Below are positions 7,921 to 12,779 of a stretch of 12,779 nucleotides of DNA, in pieces. Position 1 is the stretch's first letter; every line of letters begins with the position of its first letter. The stretch comes from Flavobacteriaceae bacterium (GTDB lineage Bacteria; Bacteroidota; Bacteroidia; Flavobacteriales; Flavobacteriaceae). The DNA lies in NCBI GenBank assembly GCA_002690085.1, contig NZDM01000101.1, positions 1 to 12,779 of the forward strand. The letters run 5' to 3'. The notes below the pieces were generated by a model, which had not been told where the DNA came from, searched no databases, and worked only from the letters and a program-made list of their open reading frames with translations. The translations under genes were made by a program, and so were the position numbers.

Positions 7921-7963
7921 TTGCTTTTTATGATGTGATAAGTTGACATCACTTCACAAAAAA

Positions 7964-8494
7964 ATGCCTTGCGACACGATGTCTCGAGATAATGAACAAA
8001 CGACATGCAGTATCTGCCTTGAGGAAGCAACAGGGGATATTCGTCAATTGCAATGTGGACATCGGTTTCACACACGTTGTTATAATACATGGGCTCAAAG
8101 ATGCAATGGACAAATAACTTGTCCAAATTGTCGAGCACCAAGTTCAGATGAACGTGGTAATCGACCTCAAAATATATTACATGGTGGTCATCGAAGTCAA
8201 AATATATTTAATCATAGAACTGAATGGCCTGTAAATTATATGCATTACAGGAGATCACATATTAATCAAGATTCTGATCTTCCCAATATTCGGGATATGA
8301 CACCAGCTGAACTTATTGCTATGCTAGCTGTATTAGCTATAGCATTAGCTACGATGTCAATATTCGCCTCGGTTTCATCCACATGTATGTGCCGACTTCA
8401 TTGGGCACCAGGCCAAACAAACTTGATAGAAAAAAGCTTTTGGGGTGGTCAGTCTGTCTATACTAGACCAGATATGTGTACTTATGTGTGTTAA
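7964..8494 (+). CDS. RING-H2 zinc-finger protein with a C-terminal membrane segment
   Basis: A 176-residue protein from the ATG at 7964. The frame is open a little further upstream but offers only a TTG there; Met6 at 7979 is another option. The RING-H2 ligands are complete: C15-x2-C18-x12-C31-x-H33-x2-H36-x2-C39-x13-C53-x2-C56, with Trp43, Ile17 and Pro54 where E2-binding RINGs often carry such residues. A ubiquitin E3 ligase role is therefore plausible. Residues 64-83 contain a 10-residue tandem repeat with RPQNIL/RSQNIF. Residues 116-137 are hydrophobic and form a likely transmembrane helix, followed by a Cys-containing tail (CMCRLHW, then MCTYVC at the end). With the RING N-terminal and the anchor near the C-terminus, the RING would probably face the cytosol. 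It could mark host membrane proteins for turnover or build the virus factory; this is inference. An early motif precedes it, consistent with host manipulation. Confidence 0.9.
   Translation: MPCDTMSRDNEQTTCSICLEEATGDIRQLQCGHRFHTRCYNTWAQRCNGQITCPNCRAPSSDERGNRPQNILHGGHRSQNIFNHRTEWPVNYMHYRRSHINQDSDLPNIRDMTPAELIAMLAVLAIALATMSIFASVSSTCMCRLHWAPGQTNLIEKSFWGGQSVYTRPDMCTYVC
8156..8215 (+). repeat. Two tandem 30-nt units inside the RING gene
   Basis: Units 8156-8185 and 8186-8215 share the core TCAAAATATATT and the flanking GGT-ATCGA. They keep the frame and encode two similar 10-residue blocks (GNRPQNILHG and GHRSQNIFNH). The linker between RING and membrane helix has apparently been lengthened by duplication. 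Confidence 0.75.
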
Positions 8495-8784
8495 CCATAA
8501 CGCATTCTCATTTCACCATAGGAGAGTTGACGTCCAGTTTCTTGATCAGTAAACATATGTGCTATAACAGCTTTTTCTCCTTGTTCTGCCCATACGTTCA
8601 AAGCCTGTTTATTATTTGAATCCATATTTTCATAAATATCGGATTCCTTGATAGTCCTAGCAAAAGCCTTGGATCTTTCAAGTCGTAACGAGTCATTGAC
8701 AGGAGCTGATTCCTTGACAGGAGGTGATTCCTTGACAGGAGGTGAGTCATTATTAGGGGACTGTTGTGATTTGTTATCAGACAT
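8491..8784 (-). CDS. Small soluble protein with repeated Pro-rich N-terminus and conserved-looking C-terminus
   Basis: A 97-residue protein starting at the ATG at 8784. The N-terminal third is hydrophilic and low-complexity, with three hexapeptide repeats of the type SPPVKE around residues 14-31. The rest looks folded and helical. It ends in KQALNVWAEQGEKAVIAH, then TGRQLSYGEMRMRYG. I recall similar short C-terminal motifs (LSYxEMRxRYG) in small uncharacterised proteins of several giant viruses, but could not check this. Its stop and the stop of the RING-TM gene share the sequence TTAA, so the two convergent genes overlap by 4 nt. No signal peptide, membrane segment or metal site is visible, and no AAAATTGA occurs upstream. 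Function is unknown. Coding status rests on the composition, the in-frame repeat and the fit between neighbours. Confidence 0.78.
   Translation of the reverse strand: MSDNKSQQSPNNDSPPVKESPPVKESAPVNDSLRLERSKAFARTIKESDIYENMDSNNKQALNVWAEQGEKAVIAHMFTDQETGRQLSYGEMRMRYG
8693..8746 (-). repeat. Three tandem 18-nt units in the small gene at 8491-8784
   Basis: Units 8693-8710, 8711-8728 and 8729-8746 follow the plus-strand pattern TC(A/C)TTGACAGGAG(C/G)TGA(T/G), with at most a few differences. Each encodes one Pro-Val-Lys/Asn-Glu/Asp-Ser hexapeptide. The unit length keeps the frame, so repeat number may vary between strains. Confidence 0.85.
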
Positions 8785-8834
8785 GATGTATTTAATTACC
8801 TATATAGAAAAAGTTTAAACTATTTCATTTTTTT

Positions 8835-8856
8835 TCTTTAATTTTAATCTTAAAGA
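8835..8856 (-). terminator. 7-bp hairpin downstream of the small membrane protein gene
   Basis: TCTTTAA (8835-8841) and TTAAAGA (8850-8856) form a perfect stem with an 8-nt loop, next to a T-rich run. It starts 23 nt after the stop of the minus-strand gene that ends at 8880. Location fits a Mimivirus-like 3' end hairpin, although the stem is short. Confidence 0.45.
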
Positions 8857-8879
8857 TGATCGCAGTGATATTGAAGCTG

Positions 8880-9221
8880 TTAACTTTTAGAGTCGGAACT
8901 ATACTCTGAACTGTAACCATCAGCAGAACTTGAGGTATAATTATTTTCTGATTCGTGGATTTCTCTACCACTATCTTCAGATATAATGCGTCTTCTACGT
9001 TGTCCACGAGGTGGGGTTGTTGCACGACGCCGCTTATATCCATTTCTGGTCTTTTTTTTATCGACCTCTTTTTGAAGTTGTTTCCAGCGCCAACCATAAG
9101 GACCATATCCTTCGCACCAGTCAACATATGCTTTTAAAAACACCCACAATATTGAGAATGCAACAAGACTAAGCAAGATTTTGTCAGTAGTATTGAAATG
9201 AGGATTTTCACTAGTATACAT
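8880..9221 (-). CDS. Small single-pass membrane protein with basic and Ser-rich tail
   Basis: A 113-residue protein from the ATG at 9221. The preceding codon is GTG and is a less likely start. Residues 14-33 form one hydrophobic helix (DKILLSLVAFSILWVFLKAY), followed by an aromatic patch WCEGYGPYGWRWKQLQ. Residues 55-78 are strongly basic (KKKTRNGYKRRR, then RGQRRRR), and 81-113 are Ser/acidic (EYSSDSKS at the end). The positive patch after the helix predicts that the tail stays in the cytosol, leaving a short N-terminus outside. Such small proteins are often virion inner-membrane or virus-factory membrane components, but no family is recognised. AAAATTGA 61 nt upstream suggests early expression, which fits a factory or host-membrane role better than a late virion role. 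Function is unknown. Confidence 0.8.
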   Translation of the reverse strand: MYTSENPHFNTTDKILLSLVAFSILWVFLKAYVDWCEGYGPYGWRWKQLQKEVDKKKTRNGYKRRRATTPPRGQRRRRIISEDSGREIHESENNYTSSSADGYSSEYSSDSKS

Positions 9222-9282
9222 CACGAATATTAATATAGAGTGACGCTGTTTTTATGGAGCAGTTAAACTGTCATGAACCGTA

Positions 9283-9290
9283 TCAATTTT
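9283..9290 (-). promoter_or_regulatory. Mimivirus-type early promoter motif AAAATTGA
   Basis: Exact AAAATTGA on the minus strand, 61 nt ahead of the ATG at 9221, in the 242-nt gap shared with the divergent gene at 9464. Early timing of the membrane protein is inferred. Confidence 0.68.
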
Positions 9291-9401
9291 TTGAAAATTA
9301 ATATATTTCAATATACATTTACCTACATGATACAAAATCTAGATTGAAATGTCTGAATAAAATAACAACAATTTTTTGATGTCCTATTTATAGCATAACG
9401 T

Positions 9402-9409
9402 GCAATTGA
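9402..9409 (+). promoter_or_regulatory. Degenerate early-type motif GCAATTGA
   Basis: GCAATTGA matches six of eight positions of AAAATTGA and lies 54 nt ahead of the ATG at 9464, the usual distance. TATTTATA is found just before it (9386-9393). Position is its main support; the match alone could be chance. The rest of the gap 9222-9463 holds an 8-bp inverted repeat (9305-9312 with 9343-9350) around one CCTACAT, and otherwise nothing clear. Confidence 0.3.
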
Positions 9410-9463
9410 AAAAAATGAATCTCCAAAATATTTCTCTCAAATGGTACAAATCAACTATTTAAG

Positions 9464-9847
9464 ATGCCTTTAGAGTTTAAAAACCTTCCGTTGGAAATTA
9501 GTGCATTAATCCAGGACTTTTGGATACCTCGCGGTTATAAAAATATGGACACTGTTATGCAAGACTCATTTACAGGCGCGCTATTTCTCCGCTTTCGTTA
9601 TGCACCAGGAGCGTTTGCACTGAGGATGAGTCGAGCTTGGTATGATTATCAATGGCAGAAATCTGGTCAATGGCGGCGACACACGACATCTCGTTGGCCT
9701 CTAAATCCTACAACTGAACATACCACTTGGGTGGAATGGTGTAAAGTTCGAAAGATTTTACAAACTAATGGTGTCCGTAACCCTCCGCATTTGCGTGCAG
9801 CTTACTCCATGTGCTATATAAACAACCGTACAGGCCTTATTATTTAA
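9464..9847 (+). CDS. Small Trp-rich protein, copy A of a TWV[ED]WCK paralogue pair
   Basis: A 127-residue basic protein. The N-terminus LPLEISALIQDFWIP (8-22) resembles the short 'LPxEIxxxI' helix that opens many small giant-virus proteins and F-box-like segments. The centre has WYDYQW (59-64) and a TTWVEWCKVRKI stretch (87-98). The convergent gene at 9938-10366 shares the same order of landmarks: an N-terminal xPxEIxxxI helix, W-x-D-Y, then TWVDWCK. The two are therefore probably paralogues, although their C-termini differ. There is no signal peptide, membrane segment or known catalytic motif. Function is unknown. If the first helix acts as an F-box, it would recruit host Skp1-type ubiquitin machinery; this is speculation. 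A hairpin lies 17 nt after the stop. Confidence 0.78.
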   Translation: MPLEFKNLPLEISALIQDFWIPRGYKNMDTVMQDSFTGALFLRFRYAPGAFALRMSRAWYDYQWQKSGQWRRHTTSRWPLNPTTEHTTWVEWCKVRKILQTNGVRNPPHLRAAYSMCYINNRTGLII

Positions 9848-9864
9848 AATACAAAAAGAGGTTC

Positions 9865-9905
9865 ATAAAAATAAGCAATATAAATCACTTTTTGTTTATT
9901 TTTAT
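9865..9905. terminator. Hairpin between two convergent genes, probable bidirectional 3' end signal
   Basis: ATAAAAATAA (9865-9874) pairs perfectly with TTATTTTTAT (9896-9905). It lies 17 nt after the stop of the plus-strand gene and 32 nt after the stop of the minus-strand gene. A palindrome in a convergent gap can end both transcripts. Its left arm overlaps a 23-nt sequence repeated at 10496. Confidence 0.55.
9868..9890 (+). repeat. 23-nt direct repeat, copy 1
   Basis: This 23-nt sequence, beginning AAAATAAGCAATAT and ending AATCACTT, recurs without a mismatch at 10496-10518 in the same orientation. The two copies bracket the gene at 9938-10366. Both copies lie just downstream of a minus-strand stop codon. 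Confidence 0.9.
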
Positions 9906-9937
9906 TTTTGATGTTTATGGGTTTTTTAGTTTTTGAG

Positions 9938-10366
9938 TTAACAAGGGGTCGGGCTTCCAGCGGCGATGTATTCGACAACCGCCCAATCTGGGACTGCCCT
10001 GACTTTGCACCAGGAGTGATCATCGGGATCAGGCCACGTTTTAGACCACGGACGGCAGTGGCGAATGATATCATCCCAGGACAAATAGTCTTCATCCAGC
10101 TCTGCCTCTTCGCGGTAACTGCGGGAGCGTGGGGGGCCAATGATCATCTTGTCCTTGCACCAGTCTACCCATGTCCAGGTCGTCGTCGTCGCCGTCGTCC
10201 ATGGCGCCACTTGCTCCCACTCCCTCGTACGGTAGTCGATCCACCAGCGGTCTTGTTTAAGTATCTTGATGATGCTGGAACCTTCTCGCCAATCTTCGCG
10301 CAACATGGCCGATGCTGGTTTTGCATACTGGTTGATGATTGTTTGGATTTCGTCAGGAAATTGCAT
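9938..10366 (-). CDS. Small Trp-rich protein, GC-rich copy B of the TWV[ED]WCK pair
   Basis: A 142-residue acidic protein. It opens with FPDEIQTIINQYAKP (3-17), the same type of helix as in copy A. Then come WWIDYRTREW (41-50), a Thr run and TTWTWVDWCK (62-71). A second WCKVRAV motif (119-125), like WCKVRKI in copy A, suggests an internal repeat of the WCK unit. Twelve Trp in 142 residues is unusual. The DNA is much richer in G/C than the rest of the window: 35 of 60 bases in 10141-10200 by hand count. The Thr run is encoded by a (GTC)n-type microsatellite. Long open frames also exist on the opposite strand here. This strand was chosen because its product shares motifs with copy A. No early octamer is seen upstream. 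Function is unknown; a fast-evolving accessory gene is likely. Confidence 0.75.
   Translation of the reverse strand: MQFPDEIQTIINQYAKPASAMLREDWREGSSIIKILKQDRWWIDYRTREWEQVAPWTTATTTTWTWVDWCKDKMIIGPPRSRSYREEAELDEDYLSWDDIIRHCRPWSKTWPDPDDHSWCKVRAVPDWAVVEYIAAGSPTPC
10179..10199. repeat. Trinucleotide microsatellite (GTC)4-GCC-(GTC)2
   Basis: Seven near-perfect GTC triplets on the plus strand, read in the minus-strand gene as ACG/ACC Thr codons with one Ala. They lie in frame just before the TWVDWCK motif. Replication slippage could change the Thr run without breaking the frame. Confidence 0.85.
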
Positions 10367-10469
10367 TGCGTATGTTTGTATCTTTAAAAGTTACTGGTAT
10401 ATTAGGCCTACCTCTTTATAGATAAGGTATAAGTTTTCATTTTTTCAACGAGGACAAAGTGTTATAAAC

Positions 10470-10489
10470 ACCACATCAAAAAATGTGGT
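10470..10489. other. 7-bp stem-loop in the gap upstream of copy B
   Basis: ACCACAT (10470-10476) pairs with ATGTGGT (10483-10489) around a CAAAAA loop. GTGTT-ATA-AACAC (10459-10471) overlaps it as an alternative. The gap 10367-10547 also holds the hairpin at 10495-10524. Whether this second stem belongs to the ligase 3' UTR or the copy B promoter is unclear. Confidence 0.45.
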
Positions 10490-10494
10490 CATCA

Positions 10495-10524
10495 GAAAAT
10501 AAGCAATATAAATCACTTATTTTC
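10495..10524 (-). terminator. Hairpin downstream of the DNA ligase gene
   Basis: GAAAATAAG (10495-10503) pairs perfectly with CTTATTTTC (10516-10524) around a 12-nt loop, followed by a T-rich tract up to the ligase stop. It lies 23 nt after that stop in the direction of transcription, as expected for a Mimivirus-like 3' end palindrome. Confidence 0.6.
10496..10518 (+). repeat. 23-nt direct repeat, copy 2
   Basis: Identical to 9868-9890. Here the repeat contributes the left arm, the loop and the first bases of the right arm of the ligase 3' hairpin. In copy 1 the right arm is supplied by different downstream bases. Confidence 0.9.
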
Positions 10525-10547
10525 TTTTTTTTATTTTTTATTTTTTT

Positions 10548-12779
10548 TTAAATGTACTTATCTTTGAACTCCTCAGGAGTCATAAGTGGCACTCCAAGTT
10601 TTCTAGCTTGATCTGCTTTTCCCGTATCTTCATCCTTATCTTTAACAAGTACTACAAATGTATTTTTTGATACACTGGAACCAGTTGATGCACCTAACGC
10701 TTCAATAGTAGCTACAAGTTCTTTATCCCTGAAGCCTGTCATCACGATTTTTTTACCATAGAGCGGATGTGATTGATCCACTTTTGGACCTGATTCAGCA
10801 GTATAATTTAGTTTGCTTGTGACGCCTGCTTCAGTACACCACTGAACAAACTCAGTTAGGTTAGAGACAAACTTTTCTGCAGTCTTCTTAGCCATTCCGC
10901 TAACACTTTTTACAAGCTCAACTTTCTCTGCGTCGCTTAATTTGCTAGTAATAATGTCTGGATGTTCAGTTAGAATGGTCTTGAACTTTTTCTTTCCAAA
11001 TCCTCGTCCAAAGATATTTGTTGCATCCATAAGCGTTGGAAGATCAGCTGCATCAAGTTTTTCATGTATACCATCATAGATCTTGTCAGACAACTTTTTC
11101 TTGAATCCTTCAACTTCCATAAATTGGTCTCTGGTCATAGCGATGATTTGTGGAATAGTAGTGTAGCCAGCAGCTATGATCTTTTTAACATTACCAGGGC
11201 CAAGTCCATCAACACCAATAGTCTTAAAGAACGCTGTAACTATCTTTTGATTAACAGTGGAATTAGCTTTCTTGTCTACAAGCATGATATCTACGTGTGT
11301 TGCATTCCACTTGTATTCATCAGTAGGCATCATAGGCTCTGGAGCTGGCCTCACTACACTTACAATGTGAGGGATAACATCGCCAGAGCGAATCAATGAT
11401 ATAACTGAACCGACACCAATTTTGTTATCCACGATGAACTTAGCATTAAATCCTGTTGCATATTCAATCGTAACTCCTCCCAAAACAACCGGCTCAATTT
11501 GGACTCTAGGCTTCAGGTAGCCATCTTTACTTGGTGTCCAGATTACTCCAACAACCTTAGCCTCGGCAATTTGATCGCCAAGAACCATCTTGAACGCGAA
11601 TGCATGTTCAGGATTACCACGCTTCCGATCATATATTTGATCATTACAACAAATTACGCCATCAATCTCATACTTGTAGCCTTCGCGCCACTCTACCAGA
11701 AGTTCTGACAAAAGCTCATTGGAAACAGAGTTTTCAATCAAGAATCTAACCACTTCAACATCCATATTGGTCAACATATTCATTTGCTCAGATGGTTTTG
11801 ATTCAGGCTTAATGACTTCATAGGCAACGAAATCAATATCTCCAATTCGATCAGGCATAATTTTCTTTTGATTAACAACTCCAGCGACGAAGTTACGCGG
11901 ATTAGAGAAGTCAGATGCGTATTTTTTCTCGAAAACATCCTTAGGAATAATGAACTCGCCACGAATTACTACTCCATTCTCCTTTGGAAGCTTTAGATAT
12001 GGAATCATATGACTTACATCTTGACCCATAATTCCATTACCCCGCGTGTACAGCTTAGGCTCATCGCCTTCAGTACTATACATGCCACTAACACCATCAA
12101 GTTTGCATGATAGAACATAAGGACCACTGAACTTTGCCATCCACTTTGCAAGAGCACCTGTATCTGGCTTAATCTTGTCCATAGACCACATCTCATATGG
12201 TAGCTTGACCTTGTTTTTCACAGCTTCCATCTGAAGATTTACATGTCCCTCCTTAGCAATCTCATTTTGAGGAAACTTCTCCATAACATACTCACGAAGC
12301 AAATCGTACTGATCATCAGACATAATCGGCTCTCCATTGCCGTAGTAGGCTTGGTTAGCTTGATCGATCATACTGCTCAGCTCTTGTTCAGTAAGGGTCT
12401 TGAGGAGATTGATTCCTTCTTTTTTAAATTGGGAAATGAGATCTTTTGGTGAAGAAGTAGGAGGCTTTTTCACGGTTTTGCGGGCTTTCTTAGCCTTCTT
12501 CTTCTCAATAACAGGCTCTTGAGCAACAGGTGCAACTGGTTCTGACATTCCAACGGCTTCTGCCTTACCAACATCCTGCATATCTGGTCCCACAGGTGCT
12601 TCATTAACTTGTGCTGGTTGTTTTTCTTCAAGCTGAACAGATCTACCGTCACGCCTCTCATTTGGCGCCTTGTATTTCATGCCAAGGAACTTGAAGATAG
12701 ACTGCTCATCTGGGAAGTCACCCTCGACTTTGGCGCCCTTGTTTCCATTCTTCATTTCATGCATACCGTGCTCATTTAG
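10548..12779 (-). CDS. ligA: NAD+-dependent DNA ligase fused to the C-terminus of a family X DNA polymerase (5' end beyond window)
   Basis: The first ATG in the window is at 12764 (738 residues counted from it), but the frame stays open to the edge. The five extra codons give LNEHG. LNEHGMHEM, then DEQSIFKFLGMKYKAPNERRDG (residues 19-40), matches the C-terminal end of PolX enzymes (compare SLSEHAL and FRLLGLPYREPAERDW of Pol lambda). A Lys/Pro/Ala-rich linker follows (41-105). The ligase part has domain Ia (about 124-185, AYYGNGEPIMSDDQYDLL), then adenylation with the AMP-accepting lysine in K221-L-D-G. It also has TRGNG (240-244), RGE (268-270), NPRN (288-291), EIDGV (366-370) and FAFKM (389-393). 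The OB fold (about 401-480), helix-hairpin-helix region (about 513-640) and C-terminal BRCT domain (about 664-738) follow. The Cys4 zinc site of bacterial LigA is absent. The enzyme seals nicks using NAD+. Fusion to PolX implies combined gap filling and sealing in DNA repair. Ligase identity is certain; the fusion is a strong inference. Confidence 0.93.
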   Translation of the reverse strand, partial: LNEHGMHEMKNGNKGAKVEGDFPDEQSIFKFLGMKYKAPNERRDGRSVQLEEKQPAQVNEAPVGPDMQDVGKAEAVGMSEPVAPVAQEPVIEKKKAKKARKTVKKPPTSSPKDLISQFKKEGINLLKTLTEQELSSMIDQANQAYYGNGEPIMSDDQYDLLREYVMEKFPQNEIAKEGHVNLQMEAVKNKVKLPYEMWSMDKIKPDTGALAKWMAKFSGPYVLSCKLDGVSGMYSTEGDEPKLYTRGNGIMGQDVSHMIPYLKLPKENGVVIRGEFIIPKDVFEKKYASDFSNPRNFVAGVVNQKKIMPDRIGDIDFVAYEVIKPESKPSEQMNMLTNMDVEVVRFLIENSVSNELLSELLVEWREGYKYEIDGVICCNDQIYDRKRGNPEHAFAFKMVLGDQIAEAKVVGVIWTPSKDGYLKPRVQIEPVVLGGVTIEYATGFNAKFIVDNKIGVGSVISLIRSGDVIPHIVSVVRPAPEPMMPTDEYKWNATHVDIMLVDKKANSTVNQKIVTAFFKTIGVDGLGPGNVKKIIAAGYTTIPQIIAMTRDQFMEVEGFKKKLSDKIYDGIHEKLDAADLPTLMDATNIFGRGFGKKKFKTILTEHPDIITSKLSDAEKVELVKSVSGMAKKTAEKFVSNLTEFVQWCTEAGVTSKLNYTAESGPKVDQSHPLYGKKIVMTGFRDKELVATIEALGASTGSSVSKNTFVVLVKDKDEDTGKADQARKLGVPLMTPEEFKDKYI

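Noticed and set aside
7943..7963. Earlier TTG start for the RING protein, adding seven residues
   Set aside because: Eukaryote-type virus genes normally start at ATG. ATG at 7964 lies at the right distance from the early promoter.
9222..9224. GTG start for the small membrane protein
   Set aside because: The next codon is ATG, and GTG starts are not expected in this kind of virus.
9844..10140. Minus-strand frame of 98 codons between the WCK genes
   Set aside because: It overlaps copy B in another frame and runs through the intergenic hairpin with low-complexity sequence. It is a by-product of GC-rich DNA with few stops.
9908..10387. Plus-strand frame of 159 codons opposite copy B
   Set aside because: Its product has no recognisable features and an Arg run from the microsatellite. 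The minus-strand product shares motifs with the neighbouring gene.
11000..11600. Intein or intron in the ligase
   Set aside because: Ligase domains follow one another without an insertion and no splice-type motifs were seen.
12762..12764. ATG at 12764 as the true start of the ligase
   Set aside because: The frame is open further upstream and the residues on both sides of this Met continue a PolX C-terminal motif.
1..12779. tRNA genes, CRISPR arrays, transposases
   Set aside because: No cloverleaf-like GC-rich segments, regularly spaced repeats or transposase motifs were noticed. The only repeats are short or lie within genes.

Overview
The window looks like part of a nucleocytoplasmic large DNA virus genome, most likely a Mimiviridae-like (Imitervirales) giant virus. 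The reasons are tightly packed intronless genes on both strands, AT-rich intergenic gaps, exact copies of the Mimivirus-type early promoter octamer AAAATTGA 43 to 67 nt ahead of three start codons, palindromic hairpins just after several stop codons, and typical giant-virus gene content. That content includes an NAD+-dependent DNA ligase, a C2H2 zinc-finger protein of a giant-virus-specific family, a RING-TM protein, a secreted papain-type protease and a very large probable virion protein. The exact virus cannot be named from the sequence.

Layout. Positions 1-3379 carry four minus-strand genes: an unrecognised gene cut by the left edge (1-674), a secreted cathepsin-like protease (800-1837), a zinc-finger protein with a duplicated N-terminal block (1878-2825), and a small Cys-rich probable zinc-binding protein (3131-3379). 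A 66-nt divergent gap leads to the plus-strand 1476-residue probable structural protein (3446-7876), which has an acidic belt and a 49-residue tail with 33 Lys/Arg. It is followed by a RING-H2/TM protein (7964-8494). Two short minus-strand genes follow (8491-8784 and 8880-9221). Next come two convergent genes that appear to be paralogues sharing a TWV[ED]WCK motif (9464-9847 plus, 9938-10366 minus). The last gene (10548 to the right edge, minus) is an NAD+ DNA ligase whose reading frame stays open past its first ATG. The extra residues look like the C-terminus of a family X DNA polymerase, so the gene is probably a PolX-ligase fusion, with most of the polymerase outside the window.

How the genes fit together. 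The PolX-ligase fusion would place gap filling and nick sealing in one polypeptide, as in a base-excision or break-repair machine. Genes with AAAATTGA (left-edge gene, RING-TM, small TM protein) are predicted to be early. The large structural protein lacks it and is predicted to be late. The RING protein and the cathepsin are candidates for host manipulation. No RNA genes, CRISPR arrays, transposases or inteins were seen. The most unusual signals are the polymerase-ligase fusion, a GC-rich paralogue bracketed by 23-bp direct repeats, and a perfect 14-bp hairpin lying between a promoter and its start codon.
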